Shown in pieces: positions 8,909-18,433 of a stretch of DNA of 64,000 nucleotides (positions are counted from its first letter, which is position 1; each line of letters starts with the position of its first letter). A program made the translations under genes and the position numbers. The notes under the pieces were generated by a model. That model worked only from the letters and a program-made list of their open reading frames with translations, did no database searches and was not told the origin of the DNA. The stretch is from assembly GCA_930972465.1 (NCBI GenBank), contig CAKNHF010000014.1, positions 1 to 64,000 on the forward strand, in the 5' to 3' direction. This DNA is from an uncultured Lachnospiraceae bacterium (GTDB taxonomy: Bacteria > Bacillota > Clostridia > Lachnospirales > Lachnospiraceae).

Positions 8909-9377
8909 GCTCACACTCTTTCACTATATAATCAATAAATTCTCTGACTGCTCCTGCCCCGCCATTCTTAGTACAGACATAATCTGCATACTCTAGAACT
9001 TCCTTCGTCGAATCGTTTGGACATCCTACGCAGCCGCACACCTTCATTGCCGGTAGATCATTTAGATCATCTCCAATGTATGCCACCGCATCGCTAACCA
9101 ATTTATTTTCGTCCATAATCTTTTTTAAAACCGAAACTTTATTGCTTACGTTCTGATACAAGCAATGAATATTCAGTTCCTCAGCTCTTCTTTCTGTAAT
9201 TGCTGATGCGCGTCCCGTAATTATAATCGGCAGAATCCCATGCTTGGGAAGAATCTGAGCTATACCATAACCATCCTTTACATTAAAAGCTTTCATACAC
9301 TCTCCATCAGATCCAATGTAAATTCTTCCATCGGTCAGGGTTCCATCGACGTCCATTACTAATGCTTTAATTTTCAT
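8892..9377 (-). CDS. KdsC-like HAD phosphatase
   Basis: 161 residues, the length of KDO-8-phosphate phosphatases. HAD motif I is MDVDGTLTDG (nucleophile Asp and acid Asp), motif II is IITGRAS, the Lys is in the QNVSNKVSVLKKI region, and motif IV is IGDDLNDLPAM. KdsC-type enzymes have no cap domain and work as tetramers on phosphorylated 2-keto-3-deoxy sugar acids. The gene is overlapped by 11 bases with the aldolase and is followed upstream in the operon by a CMP-transferase. Expected job: dephosphorylation of the aldol product before CMP activation. Confidence 0.85.
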   Translation of the reverse strand: MKIKALVMDVDGTLTDGRIYIGSDGECMKAFNVKDGYGIAQILPKHGILPIIITGRASAITERRAEELNIHCLYQNVSNKVSVLKKIMDENKLVSDAVAYIGDDLNDLPAMKVCGCVGCPNDSTKEVLEYADYVCTKNGGAGAVREFIDYIVKECEHEIRK

Positions 9378-10971
9378 CTGCTCCTACCTCTTCATAAAGC
9401 GATTTCGTCAAGAAATCAACCGGCACTTTTTCCCGAACCCGCATGACAAAACCAGCAAAATATTTATTTCTGCTTGCAGCCTGCTCCACAGTTACCGGAT
9501 GTCTCATATTTCTGTCATAGTAATTCTTATTAATGTTAGTTGAGAATCCATCGAATCCGGCAAGTATAATTCTTTCCAGATTGAACTCTTTTAGAATGTT
9601 AAGTATAATTATTCCTGAAGAATCCTGAGTTCCGTTTTCCACGAGAATCCTCTTTTTATAATCCAACACTTTTATAAAGCGTGTCTCTTCTGTAGAAATA
9701 TTGGACGTAACGATCATTCTTCTCCTGTTTTCATATGCCTTTCCAAAAACATCTTCCCGTGTAATGAACACATAGTCCGTATTAAACATATTAAAATGAT
9801 TGAGACTTATGGAAATGACATCTTCTCTTCCTAAGACTGCATTTATCTTATCTTGTTCTTTTCTGATCGACTTTCCAGGGGCAATAAGCAAAACTGTTTT
9901 ATTTGCAAACTCTTCTTTTAATTCTTTTATTGTCTTTTCATCATCCAACTCTTTGCGCGCATTGTATTCTCTGTACAATTCTTCGGCATATTCCGAATCA
10001 AAAGAAATCTTCTTTTCTTCAGCAATCATTCCCAGCAGTTCTGATACCTGTCCTACAGAAAGCATATGTTTATTATAAAAATGCCCTGCATAACTTGGAG
10101 TACAATGGTTTATTGAAGAAAGATAATATTCCACTGCATATCCCCAATAAAATTCTGAATGAATCTGATTAATTACTTTATCAATCACTTCCAAAAGTGG
10201 AAATACATTATATTTTTTACCATAAAACAGATTCATGTGTTCCAGCAGTAATTCTGTATTCAGGTTACCTGCGCCCTTTCCCATTCCCATAATTGAACTG
10301 TCCAGCATAAGTTCTCGATTTGTAGGAAACTGAAGCAGCTGTACTGCATTAGAATAAGACATCTGGAGATTATTATGTGAATGAAAACCTAAAGGAATAT
10401 TTTCATTCAAATTATGATCTACCAGATTCAGTACACGTTCCATATCATTAGGCCGCATCTCGCCAAAACTGTCTACAATATAAAAACCGGATGCATCTGG
10501 TATATCATTATTAACCATCTCAATCAAGTCCAAAAGTTCCTTATCAGAATAGCGCAAAGTTATCATTGGCTGTACAAAAAACTTATAACCCTTATCAATA
10601 ATTTTACGCCCTACTTCAACAATGCTCATTCTATCTTTTTTATGAAAAGCCAGACGTATTCCATCTATCCCGGATTCTGAACGCTGATGAAATTTATCTA
10701 CATCAAATTTGCCGTAATCCATCATCGCAACATAGGTGATGCCCTCTTTCTTATTTTTCAAAAAATGCTTTTCTATAACCTGTTCATCACAAAACTGTGT
10801 CCTTCCACTTTCGGTACCTTTTTTCTGGTCAATATAACCCAACTCGATAAATTCAATTCCGGATTGTTCTAATGCATCTAATATTCGATCCATATATGCC
10901 TGTCCGAAATTAAAATCATTTACACATCCACCATCTCTCAGTGTTACATCTAATACCTGTATTTTTTTCAT
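9367..10971 (-). CDS. DRE-TIM aldolase fused to a DUF115-like domain
   Basis: 534 residues in two parts. Residues ~1-300 are an HMGL/DRE-TIM metallolyase barrel: VTLRDGG near the N-terminus (catalytic R-D), GFHSHNN for metal-binding histidines, and MGMGKGAGN near 240. Residues ~345-525 look like a Rossmann-type DUF115-like module (VLLIAPGKSI, later RIILAGFDGFS). The barrel resembles 4-hydroxy-2-oxovalerate aldolases, which make or break C-C bonds at pyruvate. Beside a KdsC-like phosphatase and a CMP-transferase, it probably forms a 2-keto sugar acid from pyruvate (or a related donor) and an aldehyde. No NeuB/KdsA synthase is seen in the locus. Confidence 0.8.
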   Translation of the reverse strand: MKKIQVLDVTLRDGGCVNDFNFGQAYMDRILDALEQSGIEFIELGYIDQKKGTESGRTQFCDEQVIEKHFLKNKKEGITYVAMMDYGKFDVDKFHQRSESGIDGIRLAFHKKDRMSIVEVGRKIIDKGYKFFVQPMITLRYSDKELLDLIEMVNNDIPDASGFYIVDSFGEMRPNDMERVLNLVDHNLNENIPLGFHSHNNLQMSYSNAVQLLQFPTNRELMLDSSIMGMGKGAGNLNTELLLEHMNLFYGKKYNVFPLLEVIDKVINQIHSEFYWGYAVEYYLSSINHCTPSYAGHFYNKHMLSVGQVSELLGMIAEEKKISFDSEYAEELYREYNARKELDDEKTIKELKEEFANKTVLLIAPGKSIRKEQDKINAVLGREDVISISLNHFNMFNTDYVFITREDVFGKAYENRRRMIVTSNISTEETRFIKVLDYKKRILVENGTQDSSGIIILNILKEFNLERIILAGFDGFSTNINKNYYDRNMRHPVTVEQAASRNKYFAGFVMRVREKVPVDFLTKSLYEEVGADEN

Positions 10972-10988
10972 TGTATATACCTCAAATT

Positions 10989-11633
10989 TTATAATTGAAT
11001 GTCCACCATTGCCTCCGCCAGTTCAAAGTCCTCCGGATTGTTAATGTCAACTGCCTCTTTATAGTTGACTTCCTTAATAAAAGGATTATTTCCAATTCTT
11101 CTTCGATATTTAAGGAAAACATCTTTAGTAAAAACATATATTCCTGAAGTTTCCCGATATATTGGTTTTAAATCCTGACTTCTTGGTATATTGGAAGCAT
11201 CAAAGTTTAACGGTCTTCCTTCAGACCAAAGGAAATCCTGAATTTTCACAGCACAAAATGCCGAATCATAATTCCCTGTCTTCACGGCCTCAATACATTG
11301 TTTCATAGTCTCAATGCTAATAAATGGGGCAGTGGCATGAGCATATACGTAAATATCTGCATCAACCTCATTCATAAAAGCTTGAAATATCTGTGTAAAA
11401 TTTGATGTTGGAAGATCCAGCTTTTTTGATCGTTTTATAAACTGAATTCCTCTCGGCAAAAAATCACATACAGCCGTATCACTACAATATACATAGATAT
11501 CATCTACAAGACCAGTTTTCTGAAGAGTTAACAGTTCATACTGAAGCAGCGGCTTGTCCGCTAAAAACTTAGTATTTTTCCCCGGGAGCCGTTCATTATT
11601 TAATTTGATCGGCATTATTCCAACAATTTTCAT
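10989..11633 (-). CDS. CMP-sugar synthase (acylneuraminate cytidylyltransferase family)
   Basis: 214 residues from ATG 11633, which has AGAGGG about six bases upstream. The longer frame to 11681 overlaps the preceding gene and lacks a site. The N-terminal MPIKLNNERLPGKNTK is the nucleotide-binding loop of NeuA/KdsB-like cytidylyltransferases. YAHATAPFISIETMKQCI and the SAFCAVKIQDFLW stretch follow the family pattern. It activates a 2-keto-3-deoxy acid sugar as its CMP form for transfer. It sits with an aldolase and a phosphatase, completing a three-step module, and next to a DUF115 protein that may be the transferase. Confidence 0.83.
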   Translation of the reverse strand: MKIVGIMPIKLNNERLPGKNTKFLADKPLLQYELLTLQKTGLVDDIYVYCSDTAVCDFLPRGIQFIKRSKKLDLPTSNFTQIFQAFMNEVDADIYVYAHATAPFISIETMKQCIEAVKTGNYDSAFCAVKIQDFLWSEGRPLNFDASNIPRSQDLKPIYRETSGIYVFTKDVFLKYRRRIGNNPFIKEVNYKEAVDINNPEDFELAEAMVDIQL

Positions 11634-11646
11634 AATATCCCTCTTT

Positions 11647-12432
11647 TCATTTAAACAGCTTATCAAAATCGACTCTCTCAAACACCTCTAACTTACCCCC
11701 TCGTGTTGCGTTATAGATTACAGCACATTCTGTATCATCGCAATAGCGTTTCACGTCTCGATAAGCTCTTGTATTCTGTCCCATATCGTGTACTACCTGC
11801 TCTTTGATATTTAAATCATAATCTTCACAAAAATAGTCTTTTGCGTTTTTATCTTCAATAACATTTCCGTTTTCATCAATAATACGCTGATAATTATGAT
11901 CTACCCCTAAAAGGTAAATTTGACTAAACCCCATATATAAAGCAATTTGCATACACGTTGCTGTAACAGTTCCTCTTGCATCTATGCGCTGGGCAATATC
12001 CGTAGAAATGCGATATTTCGGATCTTCTTTTTCCGCCTGATAGCATAAATGGAACCATGTGGCATTTTCAATATTAACACCATGATACCAATGCAGCTCG
12101 CTTGGAACAAACTTCATTTTTGCAGAAATCTCATCAATTTGTTGTTCGGACTCCTGAAAAATAAGCTCATCTTCACATACATAATAAGTTGGCCGCCAAT
12201 CAGTTTTTTCAAAAAACTTATAAATTCGGTTCATACCAAAAGTAATTTCTTTATTTTTGTATAACATATTCAAGTCCACAGGAGTCAAACTGGGACCGTT
12301 TGCAACAATAAAACATCTCTCGCCTTTATGTATATTTTTTAATTTTTGTAGTTTTCGCCCATAAAAGCTACTTTTATAATGTGCCAATGTATAGGTTTGC
12401 CATCTGGCCTGAATTGATTTTAATGGTCTCAT
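11647..12432 (-). CDS. DUF115 / MAF-like protein, possible CMP-sugar transferase
   Basis: 261 residues. GERCFIVANGPSLTPVDLNML near residue 37 is the DUF115 (MAF_flag10/MptE-like) signature. GTVTATCMQIALYMGFSQIY and LLGVDHNY near 160-180 give the second conserved block. MAF-family relatives in flagellar loci are linked to transfer of CMP-activated nonulosonic acids to protein. Here the gene is next to a CMP-sugar synthase, and the aldolase carries a similar C-terminal domain. A transferase for the CMP-activated acid sugar is a reasonable inference, not shown. Confidence 0.7.
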   Translation of the reverse strand: MRPLKSIQARWQTYTLAHYKSSFYGRKLQKLKNIHKGERCFIVANGPSLTPVDLNMLYKNKEITFGMNRIYKFFEKTDWRPTYYVCEDELIFQESEQQIDEISAKMKFVPSELHWYHGVNIENATWFHLCYQAEKEDPKYRISTDIAQRIDARGTVTATCMQIALYMGFSQIYLLGVDHNYQRIIDENGNVIEDKNAKDYFCEDYDLNIKEQVVHDMGQNTRAYRDVKRYCDDTECAVIYNATRGGKLEVFERVDFDKLFK

Positions 12433-12468
12433 CTTTTCTCTTTCTTAATTTATTTAACTTTTCTTATA

Positions 12469-13341
12469 TTACCGTTTTACACTATGATATATTTTTTGTC
12501 CCCAATTAATTATCATTATCAAAAATCTGGGGGCTGAAATGCATTCAGCAATCACGTTTGTATTATATTTAGGTGCCAAATCACAGGTAAAAGTATATAT
12601 CATTTTCAATTTCTGCAATAGGGACTCATGTTCAAATTTTGCCTTTTCGTACAACCACAGCCCATATCCTCTCGGATTATTAATGAAGAGTTTATTCCCA
12701 GATTTTGTTAAGCCATCCTCTCTATATTCATACACCCAAATAATGTCATTATAAAAACGTATTTTATATCCATCATTTGCCATTCTATTCCATGCCACAG
12801 CTTCTGTTATGAAGTTTTCGCCTTCAAATTCTGGGTATTTATATCGCCGATGTATGTCTGTATAAAATACCATTGCTCTTTCTCCATCTATGTTTCGATA
12901 TCTATCCAACGCTGTTCCTTCAAAATAGTCCGCTTCTATTATAGAATTAGGTGTATCATATGGCGTTGTGCCCAAATTTCCTGCTATACCACAAAATCCA
13001 GTTTTATCATGTATAGCAGCTTCCCATACTATTATCTTTTTTATTGCATCATCAGTCAAATAATCATCACTATCTACCGTAAAAAAAAGTTCTCCTTGTG
13101 CAAGATCCAAAGCTCTGTTAATAGCTCTGCATTTTCCCCCATTCTTCTGCTTGTAATACCTGATGGAGAAACTTTTCTCTAATATTATCCACCCCTTAAC
13201 TAATGACTCTGTATTATCAGTCGAGCCATCATCTACAATAAGCCATTCAAAATCTTTTACTTGTTGTCTTTTCAAAGACATATATAATTTTGAAATAATA
13301 TATGCCCGGTTATATGTAGGAGTAAAAATTGTAACTTTCAT
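12469..13341 (-). CDS. Glycosyltransferase family 2
   Basis: 290 residues from ATG 13341 (MKVTIFTPTYNRAY). The frame extends to a TTG at 13371 that has no ribosome site and would overlap the upstream gene. Motifs VDDGSTDNT, NGGKCRAINRAL and TVDSDDYL define the GT-A fold, and FITEAVAWNRMANDGY resembles the acceptor loop. It is codirectional with two further GT2 genes. It transfers one sugar of the repeat unit; specificity is not readable. Confidence 0.85.
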   Translation of the reverse strand: MKVTIFTPTYNRAYIISKLYMSLKRQQVKDFEWLIVDDGSTDNTESLVKGWIILEKSFSIRYYKQKNGGKCRAINRALDLAQGELFFTVDSDDYLTDDAIKKIIVWEAAIHDKTGFCGIAGNLGTTPYDTPNSIIEADYFEGTALDRYRNIDGERAMVFYTDIHRRYKYPEFEGENFITEAVAWNRMANDGYKIRFYNDIIWVYEYREDGLTKSGNKLFINNPRGYGLWLYEKAKFEHESLLQKLKMIYTFTCDLAPKYNTNVIAECISAPRFLIMIINWGQKIYHSVKR

Positions 13342-13367
13342 CTTATATAATAACCCCTTCGCCAATC

Positions 13368-14348
13368 TCAAAAACCAATTTTTAATATATTTCTTATCCT
13401 ACAGGTTCCTATAAAAGATAACCGAGATACCCAAAACCATATCCGTTGTTTATTATCTATGCATTTTAAATCCGATTTTTCCATACAAAAACTGTTCAAG
13501 CAATTTTTTATTTTTTTTCTCATTACTATTTGTTCTTTCTTATTCACATCTTTTAAAGCCATTTGCTGCAAATAAATACAAGTAAAATATAAATTGCATT
13601 TTGCTTCACTCACTATTGAGGGAAATCTTTGTTCAAGATATTTTAGTCTTTGTAGCTTTGCTTCTAAAGCGTCCATTCGTCTCAAAGAAAAACTTTGATG
13701 CATCATACTTGCTTCTTGTTGTCGATAACAATACAGTTTTTCAGTAGTTGAAACAATTTTTTTTGCAGATCCGATTATCTTATAAGTCCAAAATTCATCA
13801 TCAATATATTTTCCTTCCGTAAAAAAAGTGTTCCCAATTATCCTTTTAAGATATAACTTATTCCATACAACCTGTTGCACCACCGTATCTCGTACATTTT
13901 CCAACAATGCTTCCGCTGTGTTAAAAGTACGGATTGTTTTCCCTTCTAAATTATTCAAACTATTGTGCATAACATCTGACGTCACTTTATAATATCCGCA
14001 TTCAGTAATCTCGGCGCTCGAATTTATCGCTAATTTGTATAAAATTTCATACATACTTGGCATTAAAAAATCATCAGCGTCTACAAATCCCACATATTTT
14101 CCTTTTGCATGGAGCAAACCAATGTTTCTAGCTCTAGCGCTTCCTCCATTATCCACATGAAATACTTTAATCCTATCATCTTTTTTTGCCCAACTATCAC
14201 ATATTGACCCACAATTATCAGGAGAACCATCCTCTATTAAAAATATCTCTAGCTCCTTATATGTTTGATTGATAATACTCTCTATACATTGGTCTAAATA
14301 TTTTTCTACGTTATAAACTGGAACAATTATACTAATCAAATCCGCCAT
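13368..14348 (-). CDS. Glycosyltransferase family 2
   Basis: 326 residues. VPVYNVEKYLDQCIESI, EDGSPDNCGSICD and FVDADDFLMP are the GT-A motifs. VVWNKLYLKRIIG near 160 and the Cys/Lys-rich C-terminal half are typical of EpsH/EpsJ-like capsule transferases. The DNA is strikingly AT-rich, with runs of A and T. The next gene upstream is another GT2 only 11 bases away, so they are translated as one block. Confidence 0.86.
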   Translation of the reverse strand: MADLISIIVPVYNVEKYLDQCIESIINQTYKELEIFLIEDGSPDNCGSICDSWAKKDDRIKVFHVDNGGSARARNIGLLHAKGKYVGFVDADDFLMPSMYEILYKLAINSSAEITECGYYKVTSDVMHNSLNNLEGKTIRTFNTAEALLENVRDTVVQQVVWNKLYLKRIIGNTFFTEGKYIDDEFWTYKIIGSAKKIVSTTEKLYCYRQQEASMMHQSFSLRRMDALEAKLQRLKYLEQRFPSIVSEAKCNLYFTCIYLQQMALKDVNKKEQIVMRKKIKNCLNSFCMEKSDLKCIDNKQRIWFWVSRLSFIGTCRIRNILKIGF

Positions 14349-14359
14349 TTTCCTAAACC

Positions 14360-15343
14360 TTAATCATATTTCTTTTTCTGAAAATATCTCTCATATACTT
14401 TATAAAGCAGCATATAACACGTCTGCCCATAGACAGCGCCGAAATAAAGCATTTTCTTTTTGAGCGGCAAGTCTACAACAAATCTCTTTTCTTTTTTTAG
14501 TAATTTTAATATACTTCTTTTATAATCTTGATATTCTTTTCTCGCATCATTCAGTATAATTTGATTATAAATATTAAGCAATGTCTCCATATACATCCGT
14601 TGTATTTCTGCTTTGACTAGCGCTACATTACTATCCTCCAACATAATTTGCTTAACGCGAATCGGATCTATAATTTTATTCCTATTCAATTTTTGTCTAC
14701 TTGCTGAATTTTCTCGTATAATATAATGGTATTTACAAACATCGCAAAAAACTGAGTTCTGAGCCTTTTTAAACAAATAATAATTCATAAGTAAATCTTC
14801 ATTGATTCTAATAGTCTCATCTTGTCTAAAATTTTCAAACAGTTTTTTCTTATATAATTTGTTCCAAAGTCCAGGCTCCACCCGAGCTCCAGAAATCAAA
14901 TCTATAAGCCCCTGTGTATTATCCTGTACAATAACCTCACCAGTATTATAAAAAGCTTTGATTCGCCCATCACTAAATTCCATCTGGTAACCGCAATGTG
15001 ATATTTCTGCATGATATTGATGCATATTATTCATAAGCAATTCATACATATCCGCATCAATATAATCATCACCATCTACAAAGCCAATATAGTCTCCTGT
15101 AGCCGCTTTCACTCCTGCTATTCTTGCTGCTGTAACACCTCTATTTTTTTGTTTTATAACTTTTATATTACTATGTTCTTTCTCATATTTGGCAATAATT
15201 TGGGGTGAGCCATCACAGGAGCCATCGTCAATAATTATTATTTCAATATTCATATAGGTCTGTGCAAGTAAACTATCCAAACAGCGTCCAATATATTGTT
15301 CTAAATTGAATACAGGTACAATTACACTTATTTTGATATTCAT
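14360..15343 (-). CDS. Glycosyltransferase family 2
   Basis: 327 residues from ATG 15343 (MNIKISVIVPVFN), preceded by GAGG at nine bases. A TTG five codons upstream is the longer alternative. DDGSCDGSPQIIAKYE and FVDGDDYIDADMYELL mark the GT-A domain. GLWNKLYKKKLFENF in the middle is the shared capsule-GT2 block also present in the neighbouring GT2. The two adjacent genes look like diverged relatives with different sugar specificity. Confidence 0.86.
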   Translation of the reverse strand: MNIKISVIVPVFNLEQYIGRCLDSLLAQTYMNIEIIIIDDGSCDGSPQIIAKYEKEHSNIKVIKQKNRGVTAARIAGVKAATGDYIGFVDGDDYIDADMYELLMNNMHQYHAEISHCGYQMEFSDGRIKAFYNTGEVIVQDNTQGLIDLISGARVEPGLWNKLYKKKLFENFRQDETIRINEDLLMNYYLFKKAQNSVFCDVCKYHYIIRENSASRQKLNRNKIIDPIRVKQIMLEDSNVALVKAEIQRMYMETLLNIYNQIILNDARKEYQDYKRSILKLLKKEKRFVVDLPLKKKMLYFGAVYGQTCYMLLYKVYERYFQKKKYD

Positions 15344-15360
15344 TTGTTCTTTCCTCAATC

Positions 15361-16476
15361 CTATAGATTGTCCAGCATTGATTCTACAGCTTTGACTGTA
15401 TTTTCTTTACTAAAAGATCTGCCACGCTTTAACGCTCTTTTTTTATATTCTTCTAGCATTTGGGGATTACTTATATATTCCTTCAAGCCTTTATATAAAC
15501 CTTCTTCTGAATTCTCTACCACAAGCCCATATTCATTATTATGACCTAAAAGTTCATATGCCCCTGAACATAATGTAGAAATGACAGGTTTCCCAAGGAT
15601 AAGTGCTTCACTCACTGCTGTACTGAAGCCTTCCCTATAAGAAGAACAAATATACAAATCGCACGCAGCAACATATTTATATGGATTTTCCCGGAATCCA
15701 ATAAATTTAAATGAATCCTCAAGCCTATTGGCCTTTAAAAAATGCTCTATTTTAGCTTGTTCATTTCCTTTTCCTATAATATAAACACTGTTTATATATC
15801 CCTCGTCAATTAATCTTTTATGAACTCTTGCCAAGCGTTCATAACCTTTAACTTCAATAATCTTTCCGACAGAACAAATATTAATTGAATTACTGCTAAA
15901 AGTAACATCTTCAATAGGCTCTTGTGATTTTTTTACAATATCATCTGAATCATTTGTATTATACAGCGTATAGACTTTTTTTCTATCTATTCCCGTACTA
16001 TTCACAAATGCATCTTTTACACTATCAGATACAGAAATAATCTTATCATACGCTCCATATATCTTCACTGCCTCTTTATAACTTCGGAATCCTGTTCTTA
16101 CCTTAGCTTTGTCATCAAAAGATGTATGTATCCATGCTATTTTCTTGGTACTATTATATGGACATCCTGATAAAATTCTCACTGTTGGTCCTTCCAAATA
16201 GGAGATAATAATATCATACTTCTCGTTTATAAAACGATTATAGAGAAACTCCGGCGAAAAAATTTTTAAAATCTGGCTGTTTCCTCTAATTTGTCTTTTA
16301 AAACATGAAATGTATTTGATATTCCTATTTAATTTTTCTTTATATATACCTGTATCAAATAAAACAATTAAGGTAATCTCATACTTATCCGGATCCATGT
16401 TATTTAACAGGTTCACAAGAACTTTTTCTGCTCCCCCATGCATAAGATTAGGAATGCTAAACATTATTTTTTTCAT
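15361..16476 (-). CDS. Glycosyltransferase family 4 (GT-B)
   Basis: 371 residues. The N-terminus has the HGGAEKVLVNLL acceptor-side loop, and the C-terminal domain has the donor-binding E-x7-E region (SSYREGFSTAVSEALILG) after ICSVGKIIEVKGYERL. This is a retaining GT-B enzyme like those that extend capsule repeat units on a lipid carrier. It is six bases from the next GT2 gene upstream in the operon. Specific sugar unknown. Confidence 0.87.
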   Translation of the reverse strand: MKKIMFSIPNLMHGGAEKVLVNLLNNMDPDKYEITLIVLFDTGIYKEKLNRNIKYISCFKRQIRGNSQILKIFSPEFLYNRFINEKYDIIISYLEGPTVRILSGCPYNSTKKIAWIHTSFDDKAKVRTGFRSYKEAVKIYGAYDKIISVSDSVKDAFVNSTGIDRKKVYTLYNTNDSDDIVKKSQEPIEDVTFSSNSINICSVGKIIEVKGYERLARVHKRLIDEGYINSVYIIGKGNEQAKIEHFLKANRLEDSFKFIGFRENPYKYVAACDLYICSSYREGFSTAVSEALILGKPVISTLCSGAYELLGHNNEYGLVVENSEEGLYKGLKEYISNPQMLEEYKKRALKRGRSFSKENTVKAVESMLDNL

Positions 16477-16481
16477 TGTGG

Positions 16482-17279
16482 TCAGCCTCTTGTATTCAAT
16501 CTGGCTCTATGCAGAAAGTCATAAACTTTTTTGGGTAAAATCCCTACTAATATTGGTTTTATGGAAAACAGGTACCCATATATTGGGAGTTTTAATTTTT
16601 TTACTGCAAGTATCTTTACATATGACTCATTTAATCTATACTTAAATTTACGTCTCCGATAAGCATTTCTATCATCTCGCATTTTATATAAAAATTCCTG
16701 AATATTATATCCTCTAAATCCTGCCTCATACATTTTCACCCATAAATGATAGTCTTCAACTCTAAGAAATCGTTTCTCATCAGTATATCCATTTACTGTT
16801 CGATATGCTTCTCTCCTAACCATACAAGGAGCATGGCAAAAAGGAGTCTCATATAAAAAGTCTTTACCGATAGGATATTCTTTTTTTCTGCACATTCCCC
16901 AAACGCCGTCTTCATCAAAATATTCCATATTACAACTTACAATTGCAATTTCCTTATGATGATCCAATTCATTGACTTCTTTCAGGAATCTGTCTTCTGA
17001 ACATAAGTCATCTCCATCCATACGTGCTATATATTCCCCACTAGAATATGCTAGACATTTATTTAAAGTATAATTTAATCCTCTGTTCTTTTCATTTCTC
17101 AGTAGCTTTATTTTGTTGCAAACATATTTCAAAGCAATTTCAAAAGTTCTATCGCTTGATCCATCGTCACATATAATCATTTCCCAATCGGAAAATGACT
17201 GTTTCAATATGCAATTAATTGCATCATCTAATGTATTCTCACAATTGTATACACCCATAATAACGCTTACTTTTGGCAT
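16482..17279 (-). CDS. Glycosyltransferase family 2
   Basis: 265 residues. Begins MPKVSVIMGVYNCENTL, with CDDGSSDRTFEIAL and RMDGDDLCSEDRF as nucleotide and metal motifs, and FLRVEDYHLWVKMYEAGF as the acceptor/base region. Shorter than its GT2 neighbours and closer to the single-domain galactosyl- or rhamnosyl-transferase-like group. The C-terminal ~40 residues are basic and hydrophobic, consistent with peripheral membrane contact. Confidence 0.86.
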   Translation of the reverse strand: MPKVSVIMGVYNCENTLDDAINCILKQSFSDWEMIICDDGSSDRTFEIALKYVCNKIKLLRNEKNRGLNYTLNKCLAYSSGEYIARMDGDDLCSEDRFLKEVNELDHHKEIAIVSCNMEYFDEDGVWGMCRKKEYPIGKDFLYETPFCHAPCMVRREAYRTVNGYTDEKRFLRVEDYHLWVKMYEAGFRGYNIQEFLYKMRDDRNAYRRRKFKYRLNESYVKILAVKKLKLPIYGYLFSIKPILVGILPKKVYDFLHRARLNTRG

Positions 17280-17314
17280 ATTTTCTCCTCTGTTCTATAT
17301 AAATAATACATTTG

Positions 17315-18412
17315 TTATAATAAATTCCATGTATAATGTATTTGATAGTAGTAATAGACTAAATATGCACCTATCATAACTATATAAATTATCTTAGCTG
17401 ACTTTTTAGTAAATATATTTTCAATTTCCCACGGAAGTAAAATATAATTGTATAAATAGAAATATACCGGAATTCTTCCAAGCAAAATTCCGCTTGTAAA
17501 CATCGATATCACAAAAAAACCTGATGCTGCTATCGACATATTTGTACAAATATTGACAAGCTCACTATCTACATTCCTTATATATTTCAAACCAATTAAT
17601 GACAGCATTGCAGGAACTGAATATACCAGCACCCGGAAGACATTTGTTCCATCATCTTGTATGATAGTCAAACTATCTTCATATTGTGTATCTATAAGTA
17701 GAGTGTCTAAAATATCGGTAAAACGATCAGCAAATAATACGATTGCTATGACCCCAGCAATAAAAAGAAGTGTTTTTTTATTCCAAGCTTTTCCCTGTAC
17801 AATAAAAACAAACGGAATCGCGATCAATGCACTCCCATGTATCAGTGATGCCAACAAAACAACTATAATCGTGCGTACATATTTTTTACGTAATATCCAC
17901 GGTAAAGTTGAAAAAATAATTGTTGCTGCTGTAAACTGACGAATTCCATTAAACATCCAAGAAATATAATCGGTTCCTGCTATAAAAAGAAAAAAGCTAA
18001 TTAAAAAACTTGTCGAATATTTTCTATATACTCGAAAAAGAAAATATACCTGAAGCGCTGCTACTATAAAAAAATAAACTTTTTCTCTATTACCTATAAG
18101 ACACTTTATAATAGCTGAACAAAAATAAAATCCATAGTCTTTTGTAACACTATTCATATACTGGCTTATCTCAGAAAACTCCGTTGGCATTTCCTGAAAA
18201 CTATCAATATATGCAAATGTATCACCTATATTTCCGCGATTACATGCCCAAATAATCAAGGGGAGTGATGCAATTGCTGCAAAAAAAGGAGTTATTCTTT
18301 TAACAAATTTCTCATTTACTTTTTCATATCGATACGCTTGTGGAATCAGTAAAGCTGCACATCCTAACAAAGCACACCACACTAAAATCAAAATGTATTT
18401 ACTGCTTAGCAT
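17315..18412 (-). CDS. EpsG-like polysaccharide polymerase (Wzy role)
   Basis: 365 residues with about ten hydrophobic segments. SWMFNGIRQFTAATIIF and the long periplasmic-type loop after YIDSFQEMPTEFSEI fit the EpsG family. This class is thought to polymerise flipped repeat units outside the membrane. It is the only multi-TM candidate polymerase in the cassette and pairs with the flippase at 7.4-8.9 kb. No other Wzy is visible. Confidence 0.82.
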   Translation of the reverse strand: MLSSKYILILVWCALLGCAALLIPQAYRYEKVNEKFVKRITPFFAAIASLPLIIWACNRGNIGDTFAYIDSFQEMPTEFSEISQYMNSVTKDYGFYFCSAIIKCLIGNREKVYFFIVAALQVYFLFRVYRKYSTSFLISFFLFIAGTDYISWMFNGIRQFTAATIIFSTLPWILRKKYVRTIIVVLLASLIHGSALIAIPFVFIVQGKAWNKKTLLFIAGVIAIVLFADRFTDILDTLLIDTQYEDSLTIIQDDGTNVFRVLVYSVPAMLSLIGLKYIRNVDSELVNICTNMSIAASGFFVISMFTSGILLGRIPVYFYLYNYILLPWEIENIFTKKSAKIIYIVMIGAYLVYYYYQIHYTWNLL

Positions 18413-18433
18413 ACTAATTGATTAACTCCTTTA

